From NCBI RefSeq assembly GCF_963676685.1, contig NC_092351.1, positions 42,894,733 to 42,958,732 of the forward strand: a stretch of DNA of 64,000 nucleotides, given 5' to 3'. This document shows positions 11,779 through 23,214 of this stretch, in pieces; the first letter of the stretch is position 1, and each line of letters starts with the position of its first letter. The stretch comes from Mytilus edulis (taxonomy: Eukaryota; Mollusca; Bivalvia; Mytilida; Mytilidae). The notes beneath the pieces are model-generated. The model was not told the origin of the DNA, made no database searches, and saw only the letters and a program-made list of their open reading frames with translations. Both the position numbers and the translations under genes were made by a program.

Positions 11779-14700
11779 CTACAAGAAAAACGTTAAAATG
11801 TATGTTATGTTAACAGTTTTAACCATACAGTCATAGAAATAACAAAATGAAACAAACAAGATTATGCTTCGTGTAGTATTGTCTCGTTGGCAGTCATACC
11901 ATATCTTCTCATTTTTCATTACTTATTTGGATTTATCGTTGGGAGGTATAGCCTTATTTGTTTCATCGAAAGGGTCAAAATAATGACAATACTATTCGGT
12001 AATTTTTCAGTTTGGTGCCATGTTGGAGGGTTGATACGATTGACATCATATCAATCATAAACCAACTATTCTGAGAACCACCAAAGTACACAAATGTAGC
12101 TTTGATATTGTGAATATAAGTACATATTGAAAGATATTTTTTAAACGAAACAAATCTAGTGTAAATTGAGCCAACCTTTTCGCCGACAATGTCAAAACAA
12201 ATGCAGTTCCATGCTGATACGTTGGTCTCATTTAAAACCGGTGTATGGAAATAAAATGTATTGTAGTTCAAAAGTGTACATGGCAGAAAAATGCAAGATG
12301 CTTCTTGAACAGAAAAAATGTCCAGCTCTAAAATGTGCTGCTTGTGTAAAACAATATAACTAAAAGAATTTTGTATTCCATGCTTTTCCTTATATTTGAA
12401 AATATGCAAGACATAGTATTACTGTGTTTTAATGGCTTTAGAATTTAATTGACTAATCAGAAGAGACTTGTGACAAATACCTGAAGTTATATTCAGAGCA
12501 GCAAATGAATCGAATCGGTAGTCTTCGGCAGTTTCCGTAATGATAGTAACAATGACAACACATATGTTGGTTGCCATTAGGTGCATCATTCCAAACCGTA
12601 CAATTGGTTTACTCTTGTCAATAACAAGCTGAAATAAGAAAACAGGAACTAAAGTAAAATAATTACTAATCCTATCATTAAAAGACTACCAAAAAAAGTG
12701 AACATGACTGAAAAGAATACGATCCGAAAATACTTGTTTTCTATGGTTCAAAGCACAAACAAAAGACATGGCAAACGTACTAATCTATTCGTTTCGTTAT
12801 ATAGTGGCAGACGATGTGTCACTCATTGCTAAATTCCATACACTGATGGATCATAGATATTTGGATGTATTTCTGGTTGCTGTCTTTTTCTTCATGGCAT
12901 ATATACTTGTTATGAATCTTCTGTTTTCTGAAGACTACCAGTTAAATTTGTAAAAAAACAATAGGTAGAGCTTTTGTTACATGTTTTATCGTAAATCTGA
13001 AATGTGAACTCGTGGACTCTTATGCATGTATTGTTTTTAACTCCTTATACTTCAACCTGCAGATATCTTTTATATGTGATTAGACTGATGGTTGGATCAT
13101 GTACAAAATGGTGTGTATAAATATTTGTTTACTTTTAAAAGATGTATTCAGATTGTTCGTTTCGTTTGATCTCTATTTCATTGAATAAAAAAATATCTTA
13201 TATAATTATTATTTATTAAAGCCATTGTTTTATTCTGTCCTATAAATGCTTGATTATTTCATGGTTTTATTTATATGGTATAAATCAATGAACCATAAAG
13301 CGATATGGCTATAATCAAATAGGTCTATTAAACCGATGTTCGAGACCCTCATTGGTAGCCAAGGTCGATAAACACCCCCGTACGGTAGTTGCAAACAGTT
13401 CAAATTTCCCAATTATATTTATACCTTGTGGTTCTTGAACAAGAAAAATGTCTGAACGAACGTAAATAACAGGTGGAGTGCGTACACCAAGATAAAAATT
13501 TGGCTTTCGCAGGTTTCTGTCATCTGGGTTTCAAAATAGGTGGCAATGTTAAGACCATCCAAGGTTACACTTCCAAAGGCAAACGCTGAAATATAAAATA
13601 GGTGGCAATGTTAAGACCATCCAAGGTCACACTTCCGAAAGCAAACGCTGAAATATAAAATAGGTGGCAATGTTCAGACCATCCAAGGTTACGCTTCCGA
13701 AAGCAAACGCTGAAATATAAAATGGGTGGCAATGTTCACACCATTCAAGGTCACACTTCCGAAAGCAAACGCTGAAATATAAAATAGATGTCAATGTTCA
13801 GACCATCCAAGGTTACACTTCCGAAAGCAAACGCTGAAATATAAAGGAAATAAACTCATCATGTATACTAGGATTGACATTTTGTATTTGCGCTAGATGC
13901 CCGTTTCGTCTATGGCAAGCCGTTCTCGTCAAAACTATGTTTAAACCATTTTTCGTAAAATTTACACGCTGAGAATTACAACAAAGCACACTGAGATTTA
14001 AAAACTTCAAAACGCACACTGAGAATTGAAAATTACACACTGAGGAGTGAAAATTACACACTGAGAATTAAAAATTACACACTGAGATTTCATAAAGACA
14101 CACTGAGATTACAAAAATGAAAAACGCACACTGAGAATTGAAAATTACACACTGAGAATTGAAAATTACACACTGAGATTTCAAAAAGACACACTGAGAA
14201 TAAATAAACTAAAAACACACACTGAGAATTTGAAATTACACAATGAGAATTTAAAATTACACACTGAGATTTGTGCGCACTTTTTATGCGCACATATCTA
14301 ATTAGCATACTTAATCTAAATCTATTACAAGCTTAAAACAACAAGGGGACAGAACTCGTTAGTCCTTCGATTTGGTTCCAAATTATTAATAAAAAAAAAC
14401 TTTAGAAATACAAGAACAAGAAAGATACCAACTTACTCTTATTACAAAATATAACCAAATGGTGAAAAACTTTATCAAAATTATAAGAAAACATTGGAGC
14501 AATCTGCAAATGAATGCAGTGAAATTTTTACTCAAGTGTCTATTATAGCATATAAACGTAACAAAAATATAAAAGATTAACTGGCGAAATCAGGGAAACA
14601 GTTAGAAGACTTTTGAAAAGGGACACATGTTTAATTACTGGTAGTAATGATCTGAATTATAGGCAACAAACTTATGAATATGAGCGATGTTAAGTCTTGA

Positions 14701-17700
14701 AATTTATTACGAATGTTGGTTAAAGGAATCGCATTTCATTATAATGACAAGAGTTCTTCAGATCAAGATATTAATCTGTTGAATTATTCATCTCGTGAAT
14801 ATTCATTAGTAATTTCAAGGATTTGTATAGTAATCCTTGGTAATTTGCATATTAATCTCAGTGTGTATTTTTGAAATCTCAGTGTGTAATTAACAATTCT
14901 CAGTGTGTGTTTTTCAATTTATTTCATCTCAGTGTGTCTTTTTAAAATCTCAGTGTGTAATTTTGAATTCTCAGTGTGTGTTTTTTATTTTTTTAAATCT
15001 CAGTGTGTAATTTCGATTTCTCAGTGTGTTATTTTAGGTTTTTAAATCTCAGTGTGTATTTTTTTCGAAAAAAGGGTTTAAACATAGTTTTGACGAGAAC
15101 GGCTTGCCATATTCGTCTACAAAAGACTTATCAGTGACGCTCGAATCAAACATAGTTAAAAAGGCCAAATAATGAACTAAGTTAAAGAGCTGCATGAGAG
15201 AACAAATAGTGTATATATAACTGAAGATATTGAAATAAGAGAAAATTGCAAAATGTCATACATTTGAACGTTGCAAGGAAATGAATATGGAATGAAATGT
15301 CACAGTGCATTACTTTCGACCAACTGCAATAACGTTGGAATTTGATATCAAGCATAAAATGCCCAAAAAGATACGGAATTAAGATGTTAATTTATCAAAT
15401 TTTACCTAAAGCACCAAGGCGAAGATAGAAATTAATTCCTTCGCCGACATGAGCAACACCTCCAACTGGTGGCATCTCGAAATGGCTGTGATAACTTCCC
15501 ACAGACAACTGGTCCCCATTTCTTTCAACGTCTTCTGTAAGCGACGGTTTGTCTTCATGGTTATTTTCTGTAATTCGTCCTGGGTAAGGCGAAGCAGTCG
15601 GCGACTTATGCACATTAGCACTGCCATCTTGTTTGACTGTTACCCGTATGTTAGGTTCGAAGTAATTTGTTTTTACTTTAACACCACTCAACAGAAACAG
15701 TTGGAAATATATAACTATTCCAAGGGACAAAACATACAAGTACACTAGGAAGACCTGATAAATATAGAAACAATAATATAAAATATTTGTCAGAAGCATT
15801 GCATAGAAAAGATACCAGAGGGACATGATTTCAAATTCACAAAACGAAAACGAACTGACAACTCCATGGTTAAAAAAAGAACGAAACACAACCCCCAACA
15901 GACAAACAATAGTATGTACAAAACACAACATAAAAAACTAACGACTGAGCACTAAGAACCCCAACAAAAACTGGGGGTGATCTCAGGTGCTCCGGAAGGG
16001 TAAGCAGATCCTGATCCACATGTGGCACCCGTAGTGTTGCGCAGGCAACTTTTCCGTTATCAAATGTGAAAGGGATATTCCATAACATACACGAGTTTAA
16101 TCTCTCCCAACTTATTTTTGAAGTAGGACAAAAGACAGGGACAATTAAGATTGATTTATAAAAGAACACTAAATATTCAATGATATGTTTACACGCTGTC
16201 TAGCTTTTACCTACAATATACATTTATTTTTCTTAAAAAATTATTGTTCTACTACAAATGTTATTCCCGTCTGTAGTGCCATACACACATTACATTGATA
16301 CAAAGTACTAAGCTGCTTAAATCTTACCTCAAGGTAATATTTATGAACCCTTTCTTCTGCTGTTAACGATGAAGCAATTGAAAACACAAGTCCTAGCACA
16401 ATAATGATTAAGGCGTACACTCCACATACAAGCTTGATAAGTGCTGATCTAAAAAAGAAGATTTTTGATATCATCACACCTGTAACATGTATAATATAAA
16501 TACCATTACTTTGCATAAATTTGAAATGAAACCACAGAAATGTTATCACAAGAACATAGTACAAAATTAACACAAAACACTATACATGCATGTCTAAAGT
16601 TATAATTTTCTCCTTTTATGTGTATTAAAGACATAATTTCAATTATCGATGTATACATATCGAGTTTCCAGGGCTAGGGATCGTTTGACCTTGACTTTAG
16701 GTTTGATACCGTTACAATATATAAAGTACACCCTAAAGAACGTCTGTGCCAAATCCTATGCTTCTATATATATATATGTTACAGGCATTTTCTAAATTTA
16801 GGCATTTTGTAAAATGCCTGAAAATTTTAGGCAATCTATAAAATGCCTGCAAAATTCAGTCATTTTACATAATGACTAATTTTTCTAGGCATTTTACAAA
16901 ATACCTGGAAAAGTTGCAAGGCATTTTACAAAATGCCTGAAATTATTTTAAAGAAAGAAATATCAAAAATAAAAACAAATGAAAGCTTTGAACTCCAGAA
17001 CGGTGTTATTTATGATAATTATTGAATGAAAAAAGAAGAGTTTAAAAAATCAAGAACATATTTTACTGAATTATTCCAAAAAACTCGACAATTATTTATC
17101 ATTTCTCAAAATGTTTGATGACAGAACTGTTTATACACAATATTTATCCTGACCTTTTGTAAATGCATAATTGTTTGCTGTAAAATCTGGTTTTAGTACT
17201 TCAACCATATATGGAGAAACTTGAATCATCACACATTCGCAATAAGCAATTGTCAATTGACACCTTATGGAGATATTGCTCTTTATAGTAAATTTTCAAC
17301 ATTTTTAAAAAAAATTTTGTAATCTTTTTCACAAATAAATGTAAACCTAGTCACAATTTCCAATAGGCTATCTTGATTGAAAACTGTATCCGACGACACA
17401 ACCAACCATATCTTTGCATCACATCAAAACACAGCCTTGTATGGCAAAACCCATATTGCACAGGGAAATCTGTTTAGATGTGGGTGTATAACATTAAAAT
17501 TCTCATTATTTGGGGATATTAAATATTGTCATATGTTAGTAAAGTGCAATACTGTTTTCACGTTAAGAATTTTTCATTTTCTTTATTTTTATTTATGGCT
17601 GTTCTGCTGGTGGAATTTTCTGTCCATATCCAAAATACCTTCATTGCAATTGCAAGCGTCTGTCCTTTATTCGGGTCAATCCCCTACAGAACTAACCCAT

Positions 17701-18444
17701 ATGGATTATTTGTTCTTGTCTAAAAAAGCATTAGACCGTTGATTTTCCCGTTTGAATGGTTTTACACTAGTAATTTTGGGGCCCTTTATAGCTTGTTGTT
17801 CGGTTTGAGCCAAGGCTCCGTGTTGAAAGCCTAGGTTAGGCATTTTACAAATTGCCTGAATATTTAGTCATTTTACAAAATGCCTAAATTTAGAAAATGC
17901 CTGTAACATATATATATCACCATTTGCATGATTGCGTCAAATTTCGGTACTAAGCCGCCCCACTATACAAGTCGTTCATGATATTCAAACTACCGTCAAG
18001 ATACAGTATAGCAATAATAAATACTTTTCTTTTACAATACTTATTATTCGCTTGTATATCAGAGCACTACGTCAAACGCAATCTGTGCAGAAGGGCGCTT
18101 ATTCCTCTGGTTCGCCTTATACAAAACACTTGTTTTTGAAGTGATTCGTGTTGTTCATTTTTTTTTTTAGCTTTTATGTCGTTGTATTGTAGACTTTGTT
18201 TGTCATTTGACTTTTTTGACATGGCGTTGTCAGTTTGTCTTCGATTTATATGTCAGAATATCATATTTGATATCTTCCGTCACTTTAGTTTTATGGACAG
18301 TTATGTACTTTACGACCATTCTTTTTAAAGCTGTAAAACTAAATACGACGACGATGTTGTAAAGAAGAAACATATTATGTAAATCTACCTATATTATTAT
18401 AAGACTTACTTTGCAATTGCTTCCCAGTGTTTATTCACGTCCAT
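10892..18444 (-). CDS. otop: Otopetrin-family proton channel, six coding exons (566 aa)
   Basis: Exons in transcript order: 18444-18410, 16448-16328, 15754-15406, 13585-13425, 12628-12481, 11778-10892. Their lengths (35, 121, 349, 161, 148, 887) sum to 1701 bases, exactly 567 codons including TAG, and every intron has GT and AG ends in matching phase. Family hallmarks are: a first helix ending near residue 38 (GVYALIIIVLGLVFSIASSL); a long polar loop (about 77-150) before LRLGAL; TYFET and a C-containing loop near 188-197; FLFKNHKLVI and RFGMMHLMATN; YLFPCTI(I)YS; and a C-terminal block KPGRAVVTFLLICNLALW ... THHCVPTLIFFRFHSAICL. Known otopetrins form dimers of 12-helix, proton-selective channels in the plasma membrane, and the length fits. 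The initiator ATG (18442-18444) has an in-frame stop upstream in genomic sequence. Which OTOP paralogue this is cannot be said. An alternative first exon may exist at 24254-24471. Confidence 0.93.
12481..12628 (-). CDS. otop: Otopetrin exon 5
   Basis: Begins LVIDKSKPIVRFGMMHLMAT, the family's conserved helix entry, and ends ALNITS plus one base. The acceptor reads TTATTTCAG and the donor CAG|GTATTT. Length 148 keeps phase between its neighbours. Confidence 0.92.
13425..13585 (-). CDS. otop: Otopetrin exon 4
   Basis: Encodes FAFGSVTLDGLNIATYFETQ and then a helix (LVYALHLLFTFVQTFFLF), matching the otopetrin segment with GSV and TYFET. The acceptor is TATATTTCAG beside 13585 and the donor is AAG|GTATAA. 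The first 45 bases of this exon with its acceptor are tandemly repeated just upstream (see 13535-13844). Confidence 0.92.
13535..13844 (-). repeat. 62-bp tandem array duplicating the exon 4 splice acceptor, five copies
   Basis: Five units of exactly 62 bases include the functional exon boundary as the copy nearest the exon. The AG dinucleotides (minus strand) fall at 13587-13586, 13649-13648, 13711-13710, 13773-13772 and 13835-13834. Each unit holds TATATTTCAG followed by about 45 bases of the start of exon 4. Copies differ at only a few positions, so the array is young. It ends directly against a SINE-like repeat at about 13845. Confidence 0.93.
13845..15205 (-). repeat. SINE-like repeat R4, split by a nested inverted-repeat element
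   Basis: The left part (13845-13910) reads CTCATCATGTATACTAGGAT ... CCCGTTTCGTC. The right part (15112-15205) continues TTCGTCTACAAAAGACTTAT ... GACGCTCGAATC. Together they match the reverse of the R4 family seen at 49355-49465 and 62580-62675. The interruption is the element at 13911-15111. Confidence 0.85.
13911..15111. mobile_element. Foldback-like element with ACACTGAGA-array inverted ends
   Basis: Outer terminal inverted repeats begin TATGGCAAGCCGTTCTCGTC and match for about 37 bases without mismatch and further with a few. They are followed inward by tandem arrays: about 14 copies of ACACTGAGA-type units (13965-14272, plus orientation) and nine of TCTCAGTGTGT (14858-15060, opposite orientation). 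A core of about 580 bases (14275-14857) lies between, with no recognised coding. The six bases TTCGTC flank both sides (13905-13910 and 15112-15117), consistent with a target site duplication inside the R4 repeat. Long inverted ends made of short tandem units are the organisation described for Foldback-type elements; assignment to that group is inference. Confidence 0.88.
15406..15754 (-). CDS. otop: Otopetrin exon 3
   Basis: Encodes VFLVYLYVLSLGIVIYFQ (second helix), a long polar loop (KVKTNYFEPN ... SYHSHFEMPP) and the re-entry GEGINFYLRLGAL. The acceptor TTTATCAG is beside 15754 and the donor TAG|GTAAAA is beside 15406. Length 349 continues phase 0 into phase 1. A 73-codon open frame in another phase (15406-15627) is a shadow. 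Confidence 0.92.
15820..16070 (-). repeat. Dispersed repeat R1 in otopetrin intron 2
   Basis: Reverse complement of the R1 consensus: GTGCCACATGTGGATCAGGA, TACCCTTCCGGAGCACCTGA, 'GGGGTTCTTAGTGC', then the CCATGGAGTTGTCAGTTCG block. Matching copies lie at 27738, 30600, 62060 and elsewhere in the window. Confidence 0.8.
16328..16448 (-). CDS. otop: Otopetrin exon 2 (first transmembrane helix)
   Basis: One base completes the Lys (or Arg) codon from the preceding exon, then SALIKLVCGVYALIIIVLG and SIASSLTAEERVHKYYLE. The acceptor CTTTTTTAG is beside 16448 and the donor GAG|GTAAGA beside 16328. Its phase fits both candidate first exons (18410-18444 and 24254-24471). Confidence 0.9.
16778..17907. 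mobile_element. Inverted-repeat element built of GGCATTTTACAAAATGCC palindromes
   Basis: The left end GTTACAGGCATTTTCTAAAT (16778) is mirrored by the right end, which reads ATTTAGAAAATGCCTGTAAC and ends at 17907; the match continues inward for over 40 bases. Both arms are strings of short palindromes of the type GGCATTTTACAAAATGCC with one to three changes: about five in the left arm (16785-16940) and three in the right (17836-17905). TATATATAT tracts flank both ends, so the target duplication cannot be resolved. The interior has a 121-codon open frame (17377-17742) with no recognised domain, and 17650-17830 resembles another dispersed repeat. The element lies in otopetrin intron 1. Confidence 0.82.
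17690..17830 (+). repeat. Dispersed repeat R3b fragment inside the palindrome element
   Basis: 'CCCGTTTGAATGGTTTTACA' and 'GGGGCCCTTTATAGCTTG' match, in reverse, the stretch at 54065-54175 (GCTATAAAGGACCCC ... CCAAACGGGAAAA), and weakly 39225-39260. Confidence 0.65.
18055..18290 (+). repeat. Degenerate R1 copy
   Basis: Contains 'GTGATTCGTGTTG', 'TTAGCTTTTATGTCGTTGTA' and 'CATGGCGTTGTCAGTTTGTC', a diverged version of the R1 family. The similar degenerate copy at 19310-19520 is of the same subtype. Confidence 0.6.
18410..18444 (-). CDS. otop: Otopetrin first coding exon, short N terminus
   Basis: ATG GAC GTG begins MDVNKHWEAIA plus AA, followed by a strong donor GTAAGT (18409-18404). The two leftover bases join the first base of exon 2 to give Lys. 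The reading frame upstream of the ATG runs into a TAA near 18490, which supports this ATG if the exon starts upstream. The 11-residue cytosolic head is short but acceptable for the family. Confidence 0.75.
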
Positions 18445-18544
18445 TTCAACGATTATTACTTGAATATAAAGTAATGAAAACCAATAAATCTTCACGTGTA
18501 ATTAATTTTCACCTACTTCGCGATGCTTTTAGAAGATGTTCCAC

Positions 18545-19300
18545 ATCCCACAATAGTTAAATACTTAACCGCAATACAACTTTACAAAGAAGATCATCTA
18601 CAAATCTCAAGAGAGAAAACAGAAGTACTCTATAAAATCGTTTACCGTACCTACATCAAAAATCCATCATAAAAAATCATTGCCTCATCGTGGGGGTCAA
18701 AACGGGATAGCAAACATGCATAACACATTGGCACGGTACCCTTAATTGGAGACGCGTCAACTCTTGCAAGCTATCTCGAAACAAGTCATCTGAAAAGATC
18801 CCCACTGGTTTGTAGAATAATTCATTTTGATATAATTACTCTTGTGGGAAATAGAATTCATGAGAGAACCTCCAAATAAAAGTCAATTATGACACTGAAA
18901 AAACAACGCCATCATCAATCGAAAAAGAATTAGATATATGACTTCTTACATCATGTCGACGAGACAATACCTATTACTTGCAATAGACAATTAACACATT
19001 CTTTTTAAAAATCATTTACAGTATATAATGGAATGTTCTTGTTCTCAAAATTGATAATAAATGTTTCTTTTAACATCATCATGTAAAATATAAAAATGCA
19101 TGTCTGTTTATTTTCATTTAATTGTTTACCGTGGTTTCTCCGTCTACATGGTTCAGATTACTTGTATCTTTTAACAACACATATAAACAGAGGAAAGACA
19201 AAATGTTTTGCAAAAAGTAAGTCAAACCAAAGGAACAAAGAAAGGATAAAAGTATGAAAATGTACGTCCACCTCAAATATATAAAACACACCTTGAGGTA
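18545..19300. other. Intergenic or intronic, nothing recognised
   Basis: No exon or repeat family was recognised. If the exon at 24254-24471 belongs to otopetrin, this is intron. Confidence 0.4.
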
Positions 19301-19309
19301 ACCTATTGT

Positions 19310-19520
19310 ATCCTTGTATTTCAGAGCCTTACGACAGGCGCAACATGTAGAGAAGGATGATTTCTCTTTTTGTTCACAAAACAACATTCTTGTGTTTGTA
19401 GTGATTCGTATTGTTTAGTTTTTAGCTTTTATGTGTTGTATTGGAGACTGTTGTTTTTAATTTTTCGTTTTTCGTTTTTGACATGGTGCTTTCATTTTGT
19501 CTTCGATTTATAAGTTAGAA
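19310..19520 (+). repeat. Degenerate R1 copy
   Basis: Shows 'GTAGTGATTCGTATTG', 'TAGCTTTTATGTGTTGTATT' and 'TTTTGTCTTCGATTTATAAG', parallel to 18055-18290. The 89-codon open frame read antisense through it is not a gene. Confidence 0.6.
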
Positions 19521-19594
19521 TATCAGACCAGAAGAAATATGAAATGGTTTAGGGAAAAGGAAGTCAAACCAAGAAGCACAAAGAAATAAATTAG

Positions 19595-19700
19595 AAAATG
19601 GAAATAGGGAATGAGTCAAAGAGACAACAACCCGACCAAAGAGTAAAAAACAACCGGAGGCCACCAATGGGTCTTTAACACAGCGATAAAATCCCGCACA
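19595..19700 (+). repeat. R2 repeat fragment
   Basis: 'GGAAATAGGGAATGAGTCAA', 'AGAGACAACAACCCGACCAA', then 'GGAGGCCACCAATGGGTCTT' match the start of R2 as at 63575-63660. Confidence 0.75.
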
Positions 19701-19853
19701 CTAGCTTAGACGGTCTTCGTGTTGGCCCTAAACCAAAAATATGGATAAAATGAAAATTAGCAGTCTCAACTACATTCTTCCTCCAAACTAGAAATTGACA
19801 ATTAAGATTATACCAGTTTCTTTCGTATGACCAGAATAGCAAAATCCACATTA

Positions 19854-20442
19854 AAAGGAGTAGGTCCGGTAAGGACCGATTTTGGCCTCAAATTTCAGGT
19901 TCATCTGACGAAAGATTTTGACCACTTTTTAAACACTTAAGTATTTATTTTATTTGAATTAATTAGTTTATGTGAAAGATTTTAACATAATTATTTAGTC
20001 ATTAAAAACGATCCGATTCAAGCTCAAATATGAAAAATCTACCTAATATGCCGAAAAATGTCACTTTTCAGATGGTTTTTGGTAAAAATGAAAGTGGCCG
20101 CATCCGTGTTTATCCTCAACCTTTATATATGTTATGTATTATCATAAAATACAACTTACATTTCAATATAAAGGATGAACACGAATGCGGCCACTTTCGT
20201 TTTACACGAAAACCGTCTAAAATTTAACTAAAATGCTAGAATTATGAGGATTTCAGTAATTTAGCATGACTTAATGGTGCTAGTACCGGATATATGTGCA
20301 TTGTATTGTCAAAAACAGCCCATATTTATGTAGCAGAAGCATTCTACTGTCCAATGAATAACTAAAGGTTTACATTTTAACAATTTTGTAAAACTGCTAT
20401 ATTTTGGGGCCAAAAAGGGGTCTTACTGAACCTACTCCTTTC
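19854..20442. mobile_element. MITE-like element with an internal hairpin
   Basis: Terminal inverted repeats: the left AAAGGAGTAGGTCCGGTAAG is mirrored by the right end, which read inward is AAAGGAGTAGGTTCAGTAAG; both are followed by a GGCC-containing stretch. The central part holds a second inverted repeat: GAAAGTGGCCGCATCCGTGT near 20090 against ACACGAATGCGGCCACTTTC near 20180. There is no coding. Size about 590 bases. Confidence 0.82.
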
Positions 20443-22670
20443 GATTAAAATTCTATATGCTGAAATCTTTTAAAACTGCAGTTAAGCTATTTTTAGGTAG
20501 TTAAATTTCGGTGATTATAAAATAGTCGTGATATAATTTTAGGAGCCAAATATGTATAATACACAATGCTGTAAAAAACTGTGAATTTTAGTATAAATTG
20601 AAATACATTTTGCTAATGAACCATGATAAACTAAGCTGAACAGTCGTGCAATCATGAAATTCAGACCAAAACTTAACAAGAATATTCTTTTTTAAGCGCA
20701 GATAATTCGGCTATTAGTTATAATGATCTTATGTGCATACACGAAGATATAATTCTGTAAATGTAAATATATACTGACAAACACTCTGGTATTGGGAAAT
20801 TAAATAACTCCAACATGATCAACACCTATATGTAAAGAAGTGTGGGACAGTCCAGGTTTGGCAATGAGTTTGGTTCTTTTTAGATTTATAAGCTCTCAGA
20901 CGTTAGTATACAGTTTTGGATTTTTGAATATTTTGACTTCAATCATAATCAAAAAGGCTTTAATTGTCGAATGCGCATCTACTGTAATATTGGAACTGTT
21001 AATGTAATTACCAGCTAAATTAATTCCATTGCACATGTGCTCCTAAGCTGGTCTTCATGTCTTATTTTTTTATTAGTTTTAAGGCATTAGAAAATTGATT
21101 AAAACACAGACTTGGATGGAATCGAATCTCCTCCAATTTTTCTACACACATGGATGAACTTGACGGAAATCATCCAATCACAGTAGTTTTTTATCGACCA
21201 AGTTTTTTATGAAAATTATTTGGTATTGACAAGAGATGCCTTGGAATAAGTCTATCGGGTCAAAGAAAAAGTTGACGAAGTTAATTTGAATGTCACAACC
21301 GGGCTTTATAGTTTTAGTAAGACTTTCTACAATTCTCTTTCTATTATTTCTTTCTTACTAATTTATATGTTTACTGATAAGTGCCAGTCTACTGATTGCC
21401 CTCCTCCTGCAGATGTCAGTATAATTTTAATCTCCTAGTTATAACAGTAAAATTATTAAAGGGGCAAAATTGAAAGAAAAAAAAAAGAAAAAAAATTAAG
21501 AAGGTACATGCAGCAAGTCTAAGTTTTAGTCTATATCTTTAAACATTCACGTATACTTCAAGCACCACAGTTGAGACATTATCCAAATACTCTCATATGC
21601 TGAATCAAATTAGTTTTGGTATCTTGTAACTTTGTATTATACAGATTAATCGGACAATGTTCTATAGTGTCAGAATGAAATATCAAGCTATCTCCCAAAT
21701 TCCCTGGACAGACAGTAAATAATTCTGTTAACATGGAATTCCTGGCATTTTTCTTTGAATAAATATAACAGTATCAGACCAGTTTGTTTCAATCAAAGAT
21801 AAGTTAAATATCAACAAACTTAGACATTCCAGATTTATTATATACAAATGAGAGAGCTAACGATACTACCATAGTATTGTATATTTATAGAGGAGCCAAC
21901 TGCATGTCGTCATAAAGTACAGACTGGTCATTATTTCGTGGTATTCCTAATTAACACGTACGGACTTCGATTTGACCCCCAAGAAAAATGTGTGTGGAGG
22001 ATTTCTTACTCTTTCAATCACACTTTTATGAAGATTTTCAAATACAGACTTTAGAGTATCCGGTGGTATTTTTATTAACTGCCTACCTACCAATTTAGTA
22101 ACTAAAATTTTACGATAAATCATGGAAGTTTAACTAATATACCTTCTTACTTGGCCTAAATAAATTTTGCTCGTGATTTCCCACTATTGATAACAATTAA
22201 AAGGCCTTATTTAGATACAGATATTATTCATCATGTTCATTGGGCTTATTAAACTAGATATTTTATTTTATCAAAGGACAGACTAACGGAATGCTTCTTA
22301 ATTCATGGTTAGAAGAATAATCTCTATGAAGATAAGAAACTTTATACAATACATTGAACTAACACAATGCTTGAAATGTTTTACATGTAGCATGTATACT
22401 GCAGTATTATTAAATTCTTCTTCATGCACATTCCATTCTTTGCTATGGTTCATTATAAATGTTATTGGGCATATTATAACAAATCGTTGTTGAATACTAG
22501 TAGCACATGTTCCTGCATGGAATGTAAACATTCCTACATAGGATATGTATGTATGACAGACCGCGAGAAAATACCCGCACATAATGTTTTCACAAAACTC
22601 ACACCACCATCCCATATACATTTTTATTTCGCCATAATGTCACAAGCGTACTAGCTAACTATACGATATA
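20443..22670. other. Intergenic or intronic, nothing recognised
   Basis: No family domain, exon or paired end was found. Open frames at 22298-22654 overlap on three frames and look fortuitous. Confidence 0.4.
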
Positions 22671-22674
22671 TGTT

Positions 22675-22790
22675 TTACTCATTGTTGAAGGTCGTACGGT
22701 GGCTATTTTAACTTATATTCACGTCATTTGAACTATGACGGATAGTTGTCTCATTGGCAGTCACACCACATCTTCTTTTCTATATTGAAT
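22675..22790 (-). repeat. Dispersed repeat R3
   Basis: 'CATTGTTGAAGGTCGTACGG' and 'AGTTGTCTCATTGGCAGTCA' followed by CACCACATCTTCTTTT are diagnostic of R3 read on the minus strand (compare 39290-39395). Confidence 0.75.
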
Positions 22791-23214
22791 ATTTTATACT
22801 CGAATAAATGTCATTTTAATATTTTCCCTTTAAAAAGAGTACTTCTCAGTTTATATATGAACATGAGATGAGTATGTAATTAAGAATAGAATGCATTTGT
22901 AGTTTTTCCATTTAAACTGCAAACACAAAGAAACTGTCTTGAAAAAAATAGATAAAAAGCCTTGATGATTGTATACAATTGAAATGTAACTTTTGACATA
23001 CTTTGAATGTTGCATATCCATTATATAATTGAGATAAAATCTACAACCTACGGTATCGAGTAAGGAACACATAACACCTGTAAACAAGCATGTCGGTATC
23101 ATGGTCTAACAATTTCACAAGTTATATAATTCTTAAACACTGAGGCCAGAACAAATATAGAGACAATGCATTGCAGTCGCTTTCTGCGTCCACCATTCTA
23201 TATAGATGTAAGCA
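22791..23214. other. Intergenic or intronic, nothing recognised
   Basis: No feature seen. Confidence 0.4.

Noticed and set aside
12768..12953. 61-codon plus-strand frame with a membrane-like segment
   Set aside because: It lies in an otopetrin intron on the opposite strand, with no splice context or similarity.
13813..14061. 82-codon minus-strand frame near otopetrin exon 4
   Set aside because: It is translated repeat-array and ACACTGAGA sequence (repeated SVCNFQFSVC-type words), not an exon.
13965..14272. CRISPR-like array of short repeats
   Set aside because: The units vary in spacing, have no unique spacers, and form one arm of an inverted pair in animal DNA.
17377..17742. 121-codon frame as a possible transposase of the palindrome element
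   Set aside because: No catalytic motif or similarity is visible and it overlaps an R3b repeat; too short to support.
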